Origin: Lithospermum erythrorhizon
Taxonomy: Eukaryota > Streptophyta > Magnoliopsida > Boraginales > Boraginaceae
Direction of reading: 5' to 3'
Length of the DNA: 64,000 bases
Assembly: GCA_019722365.1 (NCBI GenBank)
Contig: JADFUC010001738.1
Coordinates: 29,212-93,211, forward strand
Positions 34,732-45,455 of this stretch are shown here, in pieces. A program made the translations under genes and the position numbers. The notes beneath the pieces are model-generated. The model was not told the origin of the DNA. It was given only the letters and a program-made list of their open reading frames with translations, and did not search any database. Numbering within the stretch: position 1 is the first letter of the stretch; each line of letters begins with the position of its first letter.

Positions 34732-37700
34732 AATTTACTTCATGCATTACACACTTCCTAATCACGAAGTGTTACACCAGTAGAATGACATCCGCAAGTT
34801 CAAAATTGTAATGCTTAAACAACCAATAACATAATATTCCTTTGACAAAACAGAAAGTATTTTGGATAATGAGAAGACATCAAGAACATTGCCTTGAACT
34901 CATGAATGATTTATCTTGTCAGCATGTTCATAAGCACTATAAATTATTTGCTTGCCTTTAAATTGAAAACATATCAAGCTCAGATTCTCGCGGAATTTAA
35001 AGGCAATATCACAACTAAATATCTTGACAATGTAATTCATGTACTCCTAAGTCCTAGCACAGGTTGTGGAACGATTTTCCATCTCGAAGGGCGATGTCAG
35101 TATGTAAATTAATGACATCTATCTTCCGTAAGCGATTGTGGATTAAGGCTTCAATCTTATCGTGAAACCCACTTCTCCCTGAGAACAAAGGGTAAGGCAT
35201 ACGTGGTTAAAACCCAAGGTTCCGACAACCATAAGCATGTTGGGGCATTCTCCAGTACGAGGATAAACTGCCCACCCGCTCCCACGAACACGGTATAAGC
35301 GTCGACCTGCCAGTGCGAGGAGTTTGCGATACTATAGACTCACAGAAACACTAGAATAAATTGTCCAACCTGCCGAATTTAGGAGGTTAAATTACCTATA
35401 GAACTCTAACTATGAGTATAAACTTCCCAATAACCCTCCTTGATATGGGGGCTAAAAGATCAGAGCCCAGCAGGCGCATTTGACTTGATCCTTTATGGGT
35501 ATGTGGCGACTTAGAATCCCAGAATCGGTCGTAACCTTAAGCATCCTTCCATGTTCTCCTCACTGCATGAAAAAGAGATGTCTACAATAAAAGTAGATGA
35601 TAGGCTCTACTTGAAAAATCCAATCACAAAAGTTAAAGAGATTAATGGTTGGAATCAACAAGCAATGAATAAACTAGAAGAGTGCTCTCGAATATGCATG
35701 AAGCTCTCCCAGCTACATGCGGTGTTCAGAACGATCCCGTTGTCCCATACCGGCAGTCTCCTCCAAAGAAAAGCGAACTGAAACTCGGACTTCTGGCTCC
35801 GAGGGGCCAGCAATCACGGATTCTCGAGAGTCACACAGTCATGGAAAGGGCCTACATGTGGTATCCATCTGGATTCGACTCTGTCTTAGCAGGCGACCAC
35901 GTCCTCCATTTGCCTTGGTGTACGAACTGCATAATGCTTGTCCTTCATGTAGCAACTTGGAAGATAGCTCCTCTGAAGACGCTCTAGCAGCAATAAACTT
36001 ATCATGAATCTTAGAGGAAGCAGCCTTGGTAACTTTCTTGATCTACGGAAAGCCTTAGAAAGATGGCGCTTGATTGCTGCCATGACATGTCGAGTCTGTC
36101 TCTTGAACTCTACAAGTCTTGAAAACCAAGTGCTCTCCTCCTCTGCCAAAAGATTCTCATCTGATATACCCTCCACCGAGAGACAACCTGACTCACTTGG
36201 CTTGACTCATGGACTGTCTGAATCTTTGGAGGAGGCCCGTAGTCATCAGCGATCTGCGGCATACAAGTAGGATGCTCCTCGGCATTTTGCGGTCCCAGGA
36301 TGAGTCAGTACTTGAGGACTAATGCAACCTCGGACCTTGCAAGGAAAAAAGAGGGTCGAATCGAGGGAAATGATACATGCAAACATAATCAAATGAAACG
36401 GTGAAACAAACATACCGGGAGGAATAAATTCATCGGTCTGCGTGAGACTTCACTAGTAATACAATTTGTTACAAGTACCACCACTCGAAGAAGATACATC
36501 CATAGGCTAATCGGACTATAAAAAAAACTGACAAGAGTTAGTGAAAGTAATAGCATGAGGTAAAGCGAGAAGGGATATAGGATCCGTACCATGGACACGT
36601 GGGAGTGCCTCGTAAGATGTTGTGCGGGTAGAACTGATCCTCGAGATAGATACCTACAGCATGGCAGGATCACTTATCTGTGAAATGCTAACGAGAAAAA
36701 GCGCTACTCTTCAAGTCGAATTGGGAAGAGCAAGTAGATACACCACTTACCGAGGAATATATGTGAAGGAGCTATATTTACATGAGAGAACTTGCCTCCC
36801 AGCAGCTTGATAATCATGGTGGTGGTAGACTCTTTAAAGAAATTGTCATTAATGATACCGGGGCCGAGAGGGAGCAAAAATGAATTGAAGAGAAAGCGGT
36901 GAGGTGATACACTGACCGATCCTGGCGAAAACCCACCGTGTTAGTATGCGATTCAGGAAATAATACGTCTTCATGAGATTGGGGCTTGTGATCAAGGAAG
37001 ATGAAAGATATGCGCGACTAGGTTTGAGCATTCAACCCGGGATGACAAGTGCTCCAAGCTATGACCTCCCGTCGATCTATCGCGGGGTTTACTCGCATAT
37101 AGCCCGCCCATCTTTGGCCATATAAGAACCCGCCCAATTTAGGCGTGCTTTGGTCATTATGCAACCAAGTACCCATCCAACCAAAAAGAGTAATGCGGGA
37201 AAAAGCATGGCCAAGTACTAGGGGTAGTAGAGGAAGTAATGTCGAACCGATCCACTAATCTTGGAAAAAAGGAATAGCTAAGCTCAAAATCATTCTAGTA
37301 GCATGTAGCCATCTTGAAAATACGCGAATATAGCCATGGGAAACAAAGGAAGCACAAAGACAAAACCGGCCCTTGACAGAAAGCACCACAAAGGTCTCTC
37401 TGTGAGGCTGCGTGGATACTAGGCTCGAGCAGCCACTTACATGCCGAGAATACGATCATGGTGAGAAGGAACCGTCTTTAGGACACGAGGAAAGAAAAGC
37501 TCTCCTCACATTATTAACGGCGGCTTGAGGCCAACATAAACCCGAGGAGCAATTCACTCCAGTGTGATCCGGTTAGTATCTGAGCAATTCGTGAAGGTAG
37601 TGATAAAACGATGATAAGCACGGAAGGAAAGTAGCGAGGACTCTGGTATCACTATTTGTCAGGAAGAGCTAGAAGACAATCGGTCGAAGAGACTACCTCA

Positions 37701-38559
37701 TCAAGAATCGGCCTCGACAAACCAAACTACTTGACTTATCATATCCAGATAGGGAAAGATCGCGAGATCGATTGAAAGAGTATTTGTAGAGAACTCGGAA
37801 TTTTCCTTGAGCTTTATTTATGTGTCCCCAGGCTGTCGTACGCATAAAGAAAGAAGCTTTGGATCGGCTTCTCTAGATGGTAGCGTATAGTATGGAAGAA
37901 CACCCTCACAGAACATCTTCGCCCATCCCAAAGCCAAGAGTGTATCGAGTCACAGGAATCTCGATCAGACCCCAATCCCGTGATGATCTTCCCGATCACA
38001 ACATCATCTTGGAGCGTAGGTTGCGAGGAGTTTCGAGTTCACGATTACCATGAGAAGTGAGGCGATACTTGAGATCCTGAATAAGAGACCAATCCTCGAC
38101 CTCAGCTTCACTATTACAAACAAAGTCCCGGAATGTGTGCTACTCTGAAAAGTATATAGGTTGAATGGTAGGTATCTCTATTATCCCTCGTACTATCTGA
38201 AGGAATGTGCGAGTAGTCATGAAGAGTAAGGAAATTAAATCGCTACGAAAGAAAAGCAAACAAAAACCTTAGTAGTAGATTATAAAGTACAAATATATAA
38301 GGGATAAGGTGATGGGGAGTCCTGGGAATACTATGTAGAAATCTGAGCAAATACGCTAGGTCGACACTTAGCTCGAGTCGAGAATCCGTCAAGAGTATGT
38401 AATCATGAAATCACACATCATATAGTAAGAGCGATATGATCTAGAACAGTAGTTCGAGGACTAAGATTGTAAACCTTGCCTAGTAGCGATAACTTAGGCT
38501 AATTATGCTTTGATGATGAGGATAGTCCGCGAAAGTGAATTACGAGATCTTTACTCGGC
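34732..38559. other. Unclassified 3.8 kb, possibly the remains of a coding element
   Basis: I find no LTR, RT, integrase or transposase motif. Between 35550 and 36270 both strands hold several overlapping frames of 76-101 codons, for example 35682-35987 and 35717-36007 on the plus strand and 35886-36176 on the minus strand. GC content is near or above the window average, which suggests former coding sequence, but none has a recognisable domain. A minus-strand frame at 37814-37999 and a Leu/Ser-rich minus-strand stretch at 36849-37031 are also unassigned. The right edge is where similarity to the G3 5' LTR begins. Confidence 0.4.
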
Positions 38560-40271
38560 CTTCGCACGTAACATAACATAATGTCGTATCCTTTTCCAGC
38601 CATTTCGCGCTTATTTCGCCCATAAAATATCATATCCTTTTTCGGCCGGGCTCACCTTTGATCACATACAATATCACAAAAACACACCCCTATGCGCCTG
38701 GCTTGACCTGCACATGCGACTCAAGCATTGCCCGTCCTAATATGGTGTGACCACTTCTACATGAAACCGAGCATGACCAGCAATCTTGTCCATTTAACAT
38801 TACCAACCATGACAATGACCACCGCAGACTTCCGTCGGCGACATCCGCGGCAACTATAACAACTTGAGATAGAACAAAAACAGCAATCGACAACATTTTT
38901 CAATAGCGGCCATAATATACTCGAGTCAACAATTCCATATAGAACCTACTACCGTAATGTATCTAGCAACGGCCATTACGTACAGCTTTCAGCGTTCCGC
39001 GATTTCACAACTCTGCGGGTAAGTTCATAACACAAATATATGGTCACGTATCATTTTGCAAGTACTTCCTCAAAAGCGTAAATAATGTTATCAAGCAGTG
39101 ATAAATCCCGCTTTGGCTAGTACGGCTGGCGCCAAACGTCAATCGATCCATGACACTTTCAGCGTTCAGTCTAAACAAAACACCGAAAGCACAATTACTA
39201 CTAATTTCGTTATAAATTCTATTTTAGCGACTTGTAATCCATTAGCCACCTTAGGTGGGAATATTACTAGTTAAACTTGACGATAAACTAAGCGTAAAAT
39301 TTCCAACTAACCCCCGAATCACTGACTTTAAGCCACTAAGCCAAATACTAACACCTTAAGCAATTCTAATCAATCCCAATTATTAACTTTTGCAACTAAT
39401 TAAATCATTTCTAACATCCTCTAATCTGAAACCAACTACTACTCAAAACTAATAAAACTAATTTTGACGTATATTCGTCGACAACCTTTAAACTACAATT
39501 TCACCTCTAAGCAACTTTAATAAGGATTCCAAGAACATACTTATATCATTTTAAAAGCGTTTTGAAAAGTCAAACCCAAAGTCAACTCAAAGTCAACCCA
39601 GTTACCAACACTTTCTACCCCAATCGATTATTATCATCTCTCACTATCTTATAATCTAGCGCAGATAATAATTATATACAATATTAAACCTCAAAACCCG
39701 AAGTCAAACTAAATTCCAAAAGTCACGTCCATTAAGCGTCTCAAATTCCTCATCGAAATGCTTAATTTCCTTTCGAGAACAACTAATTTAAAGCCCGGGG
39801 AATCAATTAGGTAATAAAAATTGAAAAACAAAAGTCAACAACGGTTAACCGTTGAAACTCAAAATGCTCAAAAGTTTAGGCCTTTTTTCTGTGAATCGAA
39901 AGATGATGAGGAAACTCTCCAGAAATTTGAGGACCAAAGCTTGCCGAGATGGAGGAGAAATCGGAGAAAAAAATCAAGGGGAGGAGGGGTTCGTGGTCTT
40001 GAGGGGAAGGGGTGGCGTTATTTTTTGTTTTATTTACCACTCTTAAGGCTAGTTTGGTGTGCGGCGGAAAAGATGGAAGCGAGTTCATGCGGATGAGAAT
40101 TTGACGTTTTAGTTCCAAGCAGTTCCTCTGCGATTCAAGCTTACAGGCTATAAATTTCGACATCGATATTTATCGTACATAAAATATAAAGTGGTTTTTG
40201 ACTTTTTACGTTAATCAATTTAATACTCCACATTTTTAATTTATTAATTAGCAGTGGATTGCGGTTTTACA
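38560..40271 (-). repeat. 3' LTR of G3, truncated at its left
   Basis: It is collinear with 46210-47919. Shared words are GTATCCTTTT, CCCATAAAATATCATATCCTTTT, ATACAATATCACAAAA, AAGCGTAAATAATGTTATCAAGCAG, GGCTAGTACGGCTGG and CCACTCTTAAGGC. Similarity stops near 38560, although the other LTR continues for about 750 bp. The terminal TTTTACA ends at 40271. Frames 39821-40096 and 39876-40163 are LTR-internal. Confidence 0.82.
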
Positions 40272-40287
40272 TTCTACCCGCCTAAAA
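40272..40287 (-). other. Polypurine tract of G3
   Basis: The minus strand reads TTTTAGGCGGGTAGAA directly before TGTAAAACCG, the LTR start. AGGCGGGTAGAA is a good purine-rich primer site and confirms orientation. Confidence 0.65.
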
Positions 40288-40399
40288 TTGAAAAAACTAT
40301 AACCACGCTAACCTTAGGCGAAAAGAAGTTGCGGTGTGACTCACCATGTCTCACCGCTGACTCGCGTGAGCCTACTCGATGATTCTTCCACAAAACTTT

Positions 40400-40650
40400 A
40401 CTAATTTCACTTCTTTTTTCTTCTTACGTTCTCTTTACGATCCGGGATCCTCACGGTCCTTCCTCATAGGTGAAGTCTACACCTAAATCATCAGTGAAAC
40501 TCAAAATATGCGACTTCATCCGTAGCGTGCTTCGAAGTAGAAACATGAAACGTCGTGAATCTTTTCCAATTCTCTAGGCAAGGTCAAGCGGTAGACTCAC
40601 ATACACTTTGTCAAGATTTCAAAAGCGGCACAATGTAGGGGACTCAACTT
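40400..40650 (-). pseudogene. G3 integrase C-terminal domain remnant
   Basis: Allowing frame changes, the minus strand gives KLSP.YIVP, then LTLPRELE.IHDVFHVSTLRKY, DDLGVDFTYEEGPVRILDR and RKE. This is the conserved tail of plant gypsy pol (RKYIPDP...L.Y.E.PV.ILDR). It directly precedes the polypurine tract. Confidence 0.78.
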
Positions 40651-40789
40651 CCCTCGAACCTCGTACACCGCTTCCATGGAGATATCTTCAAAAATACCAG
40701 TCGCCCCGCCTCGAAAGACAAATCTATTCGACGTCGTCGGCGTACTTCTTTATTACATCTGTGCCGTTCTCAAATGTTGTTGTATCGCT

Positions 40790-41470
40790 TTACTCTCTAT
40801 CGAACTCTCCACCAACTCGAGACCTATAAATCTTCCTTTCCCACTGCCGTTTCCAACATATAGGAGTTACACACCTTCGACCATACAAGGCTTCGAGTGG
40901 TGCCATCCCGATGCTAGGCGAAACTATTGTTATAAGCAAACTCCATTTTAAACCTTCTTCGTCGACTAGCGAGGAGAAACTCAGCATATGACTCGTAGCA
41001 TCGTCCAGCGTTTGAATCGTTCTCTCGGATAATCCGTCCGTTTGAAGATGAAGCCTTGGTACTCAAATTGTCCTTAGGTCCACAATGCCTCGCGGAAGCC
41101 TCCCCGAAAACCTTGAAGTGAACCTTCGTCTCTATCGAAACAATACCTCCGGTATTGTCTAGTTTACTTGCTTGGTCCATACGTCTTGGCCAACTTCTCC
41201 GGCCGATCGGTTGACTTAATAGGTAGAAAATGAGTAGTCTTAGATAGTCTATCCTGATACCCAAATCTCATCATTTAACTTTCTAAGTTTCGGAAGCCCA
41301 ATACAAAGTCCATGGTGATCTTCTCCCCGTCCATTTAGGTATCGTGTGATTGCAGCTTGACCCTTGGATAGTTTATGGTCGAATTTGAATTGTTATTTAA
41401 ATACAAGAATTTCGCTTCTGAAATCGGCCGATTTCTTTAACTTCGTTCTGGCCTTTGATAGTTCTCACTT
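40790..41470 (-). pseudogene. G3 integrase core remnant
   Basis: Minus-strand motifs are FAYNNSFA (about 40914-40940) and, in another frame, SIGMAPLEALYGRRC followed by TPICW (about 40855-40920). Upstream, a run around DQASKLDNTG parallels the linker between the first and second catalytic aspartates. First-Asp and HHCC regions are eroded. The order is correct between the C-terminal domain and the RNase H linker. Confidence 0.78.
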
Positions 41471-41497
41471 AAGTTTCGAGAGTGCGTTTCGTACTTC

Positions 41498-42267
41498 TGG
41501 ATGCATATTATATGAAGCATTGTGAGCTTCATCAAGATCTCCACAGGAGTCGGAGAAGAGTGGGGCTACAACCACTCATTCTCTGTCCTTGAGAATACCA
41601 TGCATTACCAGTAAACTCGAGTTCGCTCCTCTTCGCTTCTCAATCGGGCACCGGCACCTTACCGTCTTTATTTTCATTTCTCTATTTTTATCTACTTGTC
41701 TGGTCTCGCTTTCATGAGCCAATAAGAATCCATCACCTCCAACCTCAAGTTTACCCCAATCATTTCAACTCACTTTGATTCTTTCACTTTCCATTTCGGC
41801 TTGGCATCCGCCGCTTCATTTGCTTTCCACTGGATGATACTTTCGATGTTACATCGTAGTCAACTTCCGGAAACTCATCCCACGCCGTTGTGGATGCATA
41901 TTATATGAAGCATTGTGAGCTTAAATCCAGATCTCCACAGGTCGGAAAAGTGGGGCCTGACCGCTCATCTCTGTCCTTGAAGATATGATTACCCGCGCGC
42001 TTAGGTTTACCTCCCTCTTTAACTTCTCAATTAGGCACCATACCGTCTTTATTTTGCATTTCTCTATTTTATCACCTTGTCTGGTCTCACTTTCATGTAG
42101 GCGATAAGGATCCATAAACCTCCAACCTCAAAGTTTACCCCAATCTGTTTCAGCTCGCTCTTTGATTCTTTCACTTTCCATTTTCGGCCAAAACATCCGC
42201 GCTACATTTTCTTTCCTGGATGATACTGTCATTACATTGTAGTCACTGAAACTACTGTCCACGCCGT
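41498..42267 (-). repeat. Tandem duplication of a pol segment in G3
   Basis: 41498-41890 and 41891 to about 42267 are two direct copies of the same RNase H-integrase linker. Both start TGGATGCATATTATATGAAGC and end with CCACGCCGTT. Collinear words include ATCTCCACAGG, TTACCGTCTTTATTTT, CTTGTCTGGTCTC and TTGATTCTTTCACTTTCCATTT. The copies differ by many small indels. The second copy connects to RNase H at about 42300. In an intact frame this would add about 130 residues. Confidence 0.92.
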
Positions 42268-42450
42268 TTTTCTCAAATTCGGCTCCTTTTGTGTGGTAAT
42301 ATACTTCAAACTCTTGTGATGGGGTAAATATCGGCATTTAACCCCATACAGTAGTGTCTCCAAATTTTTAGTGACAATTGCGACGACTCTAAATCATGGG
42401 TGGATAATTCTTCATGATTCTTGATTGTCGAGAAGCATCTGTGATTACCC
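42240..42450 (-). pseudogene. G3 RNase H remnant
   Basis: The minus strand shows, across frames, KNYPP(T)HDLE, KFGDTTVWG (for KIWRHYLYG), then SQEFEVYYHTKGAEFE (for HKSLKY..TQKELN). Frameshifts break each motif. It is the gypsy RNase H end, immediately upstream of the duplicated linker. Confidence 0.72.
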
Positions 42451-42659
42451 TCCCATTTTGCTCAATCTGAACTGTCCACACGTGTAGTATCGTTGTACAC
42501 ATTTTTCGTTTCCTGACGGTAGTGCCATATTTGATAGTCAATACTCTTCAGTACAGGTAAAAGGACATCATGGCTCTTGCCAAATAGATGCATGACTTCC
42601 TTGTCAACTTGGTCATCCCAGTGCTTGATTACCGAAAAATCTTGTAGTCTCTATAATAC

Positions 42660-43440
42660 TAGCTAAACCCAGAAACTTACCAGCATTGACAACATGAAGC
42701 CCTCTCCCGATTCATCACGGCTTCCCACTTTTTGTAGGTCAGCGCTTTGGCTAACACCCTGGCAGAATAACATGACTGAATTGTACATTCCCAGCCAAAA
42801 TTCACACTTTGAAAACTTTGCATCTGACTTGTTTACCGTAAAGGTTTCGATACTCAAATGCCGTCATGTTCCAACTCGCTCTGGAATAGATTAGATGTAG
42901 ATCCAGTAAATGCAACCACCAAACTTATCCAAAATTTCCCGCAGCAGGGGTTCATCGGGTCCATGAAAGTTCTTTGGGGCATTTGTCAAATAGCGGCATC
43001 ACCAAAGAACTCATAGTGTCCGTATCTTAATCGAAGGCCGGAATTTGATATATCATCTTCCTTAATTACCAGGTTGGTGATATCCGACCTCAAATTAATT
43101 TTTGAAAAGACCTTTGCATCCACCGGTTGATCGAAAAATTCGTCGATCGCTGGCAACATGTACGTTTTTAATAGTCACTTTGTTGATTATGCGATAATCA
43201 ATACAAGGCTCATCGTTTCATCCTTCTTCTTGGCGAACAATGCGGGAGCACCCCGAGAGAATAACTTCGGCTTTGATAAAGCCCCGCTTCTCCAGCAAAC
43301 TCCTGGCTAGCGTGTTGACTCCTTGACTCTGCTTTGAGCCATTCTATCTGGTGCCATAGATATCGGAGGCGTTCCGGTACCACGCCGATCGAAAAATTCA
43401 ATCTCTACATTCGGGTAGTCTGTGAAGTCTTTCGGAAACA
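42660..43440 (-). pseudogene. G3 reverse transcriptase remnant with lost active site
   Basis: Minus-strand motifs in order: VFPKDF (about 43420), GAPALFAKKKDETM (about 43215-43255), DAKVFSKINLRS (about 43090-43125) and RYGHYEF (about 43005-43025). At the catalytic site (about 42895-42920) the strand reads VAFTGSTS where family members have VVFIDDILI. The two metal-binding aspartates are thus gone, by substitution or by local frameshift. Small plus-strand ORFs here are antisense. Confidence 0.82.
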
Positions 43441-43539
43441 CATCCTCAAAACTCTCTCATGACCCGGACATTTTGAGCTTAGGCTAATGCTTTCTTAATC
43501 CAGTTACATAACCCCGAAATACCCAATACATCCACTTGT

Positions 43540-43860
43540 TGATAACTACGAGCTTCTTACCGAGATCAAACAAGATGGTAAAACTCTCATATCCCCGACA
43601 ACTCGTAATTCGAACTATCGGGCTAGTAACACAATTTCCTTACAATGACAATTTATTACGGCATGGTGTTTTCGACGATCATTCCCAAAGTGAAGTCAAA
43701 ATCCACCGACTCGAGGTAATAGATCCCGCCCACAGTACATGATTATCAGCAGTTAAGGGACAATTTCTATAAACCTCAATTACCTCGGCCGACCTCGCTA
43801 CCGGTGTCATTATTATTAAAAGGTCTTGTCGGATGTTCGCCAACTCTGAAAGGTAGCGCT
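43540..43860 (-). pseudogene. G3 protease remnant
   Basis: VDFDFTLGMIVEN at about 43665-43725 on the minus strand parallels (Y)DVILGMDWL at the end of gypsy proteases. The N-terminal catalytic triplet is not clear. It lies between RT and the gag knuckle. Confidence 0.55.
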
Positions 43861-43899
43861 TCTAGAAAGTTCGGAGATATGAAAGAGTTTGTGTCGAGT

Positions 43900-45334
43900 C
43901 CGTGGTACTTTCGGCGTAAAGCCATATAAAGATAGGGTACCTGTCACCATTCTCGGAATATCCCGTGCTTCCTGTTGCGTGACTGCATTGATTTGCCCTC
44001 TGCCCGATTACTGACTCGGCTCGTACTGTACACCTTGCTTGGCCGTCACAGCGACTCTGACGCGACTTTGTCGTCCTCGAGCCGTCCTCGAGATACGATC
44101 CACACTCTCCCCAGCGTGGCCGGCGAGTAGGTTTGCTCTGCATTGCCCTCTGAGAAGGACACATTAAAATGTCTGGCAATTTCTGCGCACGTGCCTTGGC
44201 TCATCTGGTGGTAACATTGAATATGCACATCTTCCGGAACACCAGAAATACCCCCTTGAAAACCACTCATTCTAGGAGGTGCGTGAGATCTTTGAGAAAG
44301 CTCACGAAAATGCGGGTCGAATAGTAGGTGTACTGAAATGGCTCTACGTCACCAGGCGGTCTTTGCTTGAAAGTTCCTCACCAAAATCCACATCGGTATG
44401 GCCTGCGACTCAGTCCGCATCAGACCTCCTGCTGCCGCTCAGCTTACGCTGTCACCTCCACCTCTGTCTTGCATTCCTCAACTGGTGAAAACTACTGTAA
44501 GTAAACAAGGACAGTCTCTCACGAATCTGTAGCTTGACCACCAGCGAAAACCAGCGATCTGCATGTTGATTAGAGTGCAGCCGAGAATCAAGCGGCACAA
44601 GTCGCTAAACCTCTTTATACCCATCAACTGTCCTCTCTCCCTGTTGCATCTGGATCAACTCCCTCTCCATCGCATACATATGAGTCTCAAGCTGAAATTT
44701 TGTTTAAAAACTTTCCCCGAATGCAACCCGGCCTTGATCATCCTCCTGTGACAAATACGTGGACATGATTCCTGACTCCTTTCCTCCCAGGCAAGCTGGT
44801 ACACCGCAAAATTCACCTTTAGCTGTCCCCAAGGCCATAGGTTCAAACATTGTCAATCATAAAGTCGTCCCTTGACCTGCGGTGTCCTGAAACTTCAGGT
44901 GGTCCGCTGCTAGGAAACTATCTAGCAACTTGAGTCGAGATCTCGCCTCTCGGTGCCTTCTTGGAGTCGGTGCGGGGCTGCGCCACTCCCATTTACCTCT
45001 CCAAAATCTTATTACTCTTTGCTCATACGGAAATTCGCATCTCGCAGGGACAGGTTGGTACGCTCGGCTCGTCGCGATCTCTTCCTGCAGCTCCCACGAG
45101 CTCACGCTCTAGCAGCCCCGCCTCTAGGTCTACCACCAGACTCTTCAGCGTCGCCCCTACAGCGCTAGTCTCGGCCTCCACTCTAGAAGCACCTGGCGGG
45201 TCGCGATTGATCTGCTTGTGACTTCGACTCTCGGCTGGCGTCCTCGCGCGATCTTCGAAAAGAAGATAAAAATAACTTAGACTCATAAAAGACTCTTTGC
45301 CACAAAATTTTACAAAACTTTGAAGCGTAGGCAC
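43900..45334 (-). pseudogene. G3 gag remnant
   Basis: A degenerate zinc knuckle, CYHQMSQGTCAEIARHF, lies at about 44165-44220, where CYxCGxxGHxxxxC is expected. Near the right end the minus strand gives DRARTPAESRSHKQIN, resembling the basic N-terminus of chromovirus gag, after a start near 45240-45330. GC content is higher than in the LTRs. Several overlapping frames (44857-45334) are fragments of this single gene. Confidence 0.6.
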
Positions 45335-45422
45335 AGCATGGCTTACGTTAAGCGAAACCTACGCTTTGGCGCATGGTATAGCGACCCGCCTCGAGGTCGT
45401 GCGCCCTCGAGTTAGATCGTTA

Positions 45423-45445
45423 TCGGCATATGCTCGGAGTCACCA
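45423..45445 (-). other. Possible primer binding site of G3
   Basis: On the minus strand TGGTGACTCCGAGC occurs about 10 bp inside the presumed LTR start. It could be a mutated TGGTATCAGAGC (initiator Met) or match another tRNA. Neither the LTR edge nor the PBS is exact. Confidence 0.3.
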
Positions 45446-45455
45446 TGCGATGGAT

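Noticed and set aside
35551..36270. Possible host gene exons in overlapping plus-strand frames
   Set aside because: Three frames overlap with no splice pattern, no domain is recognised, and the opposite strand is equally open. It is kept only as unclassified sequence.
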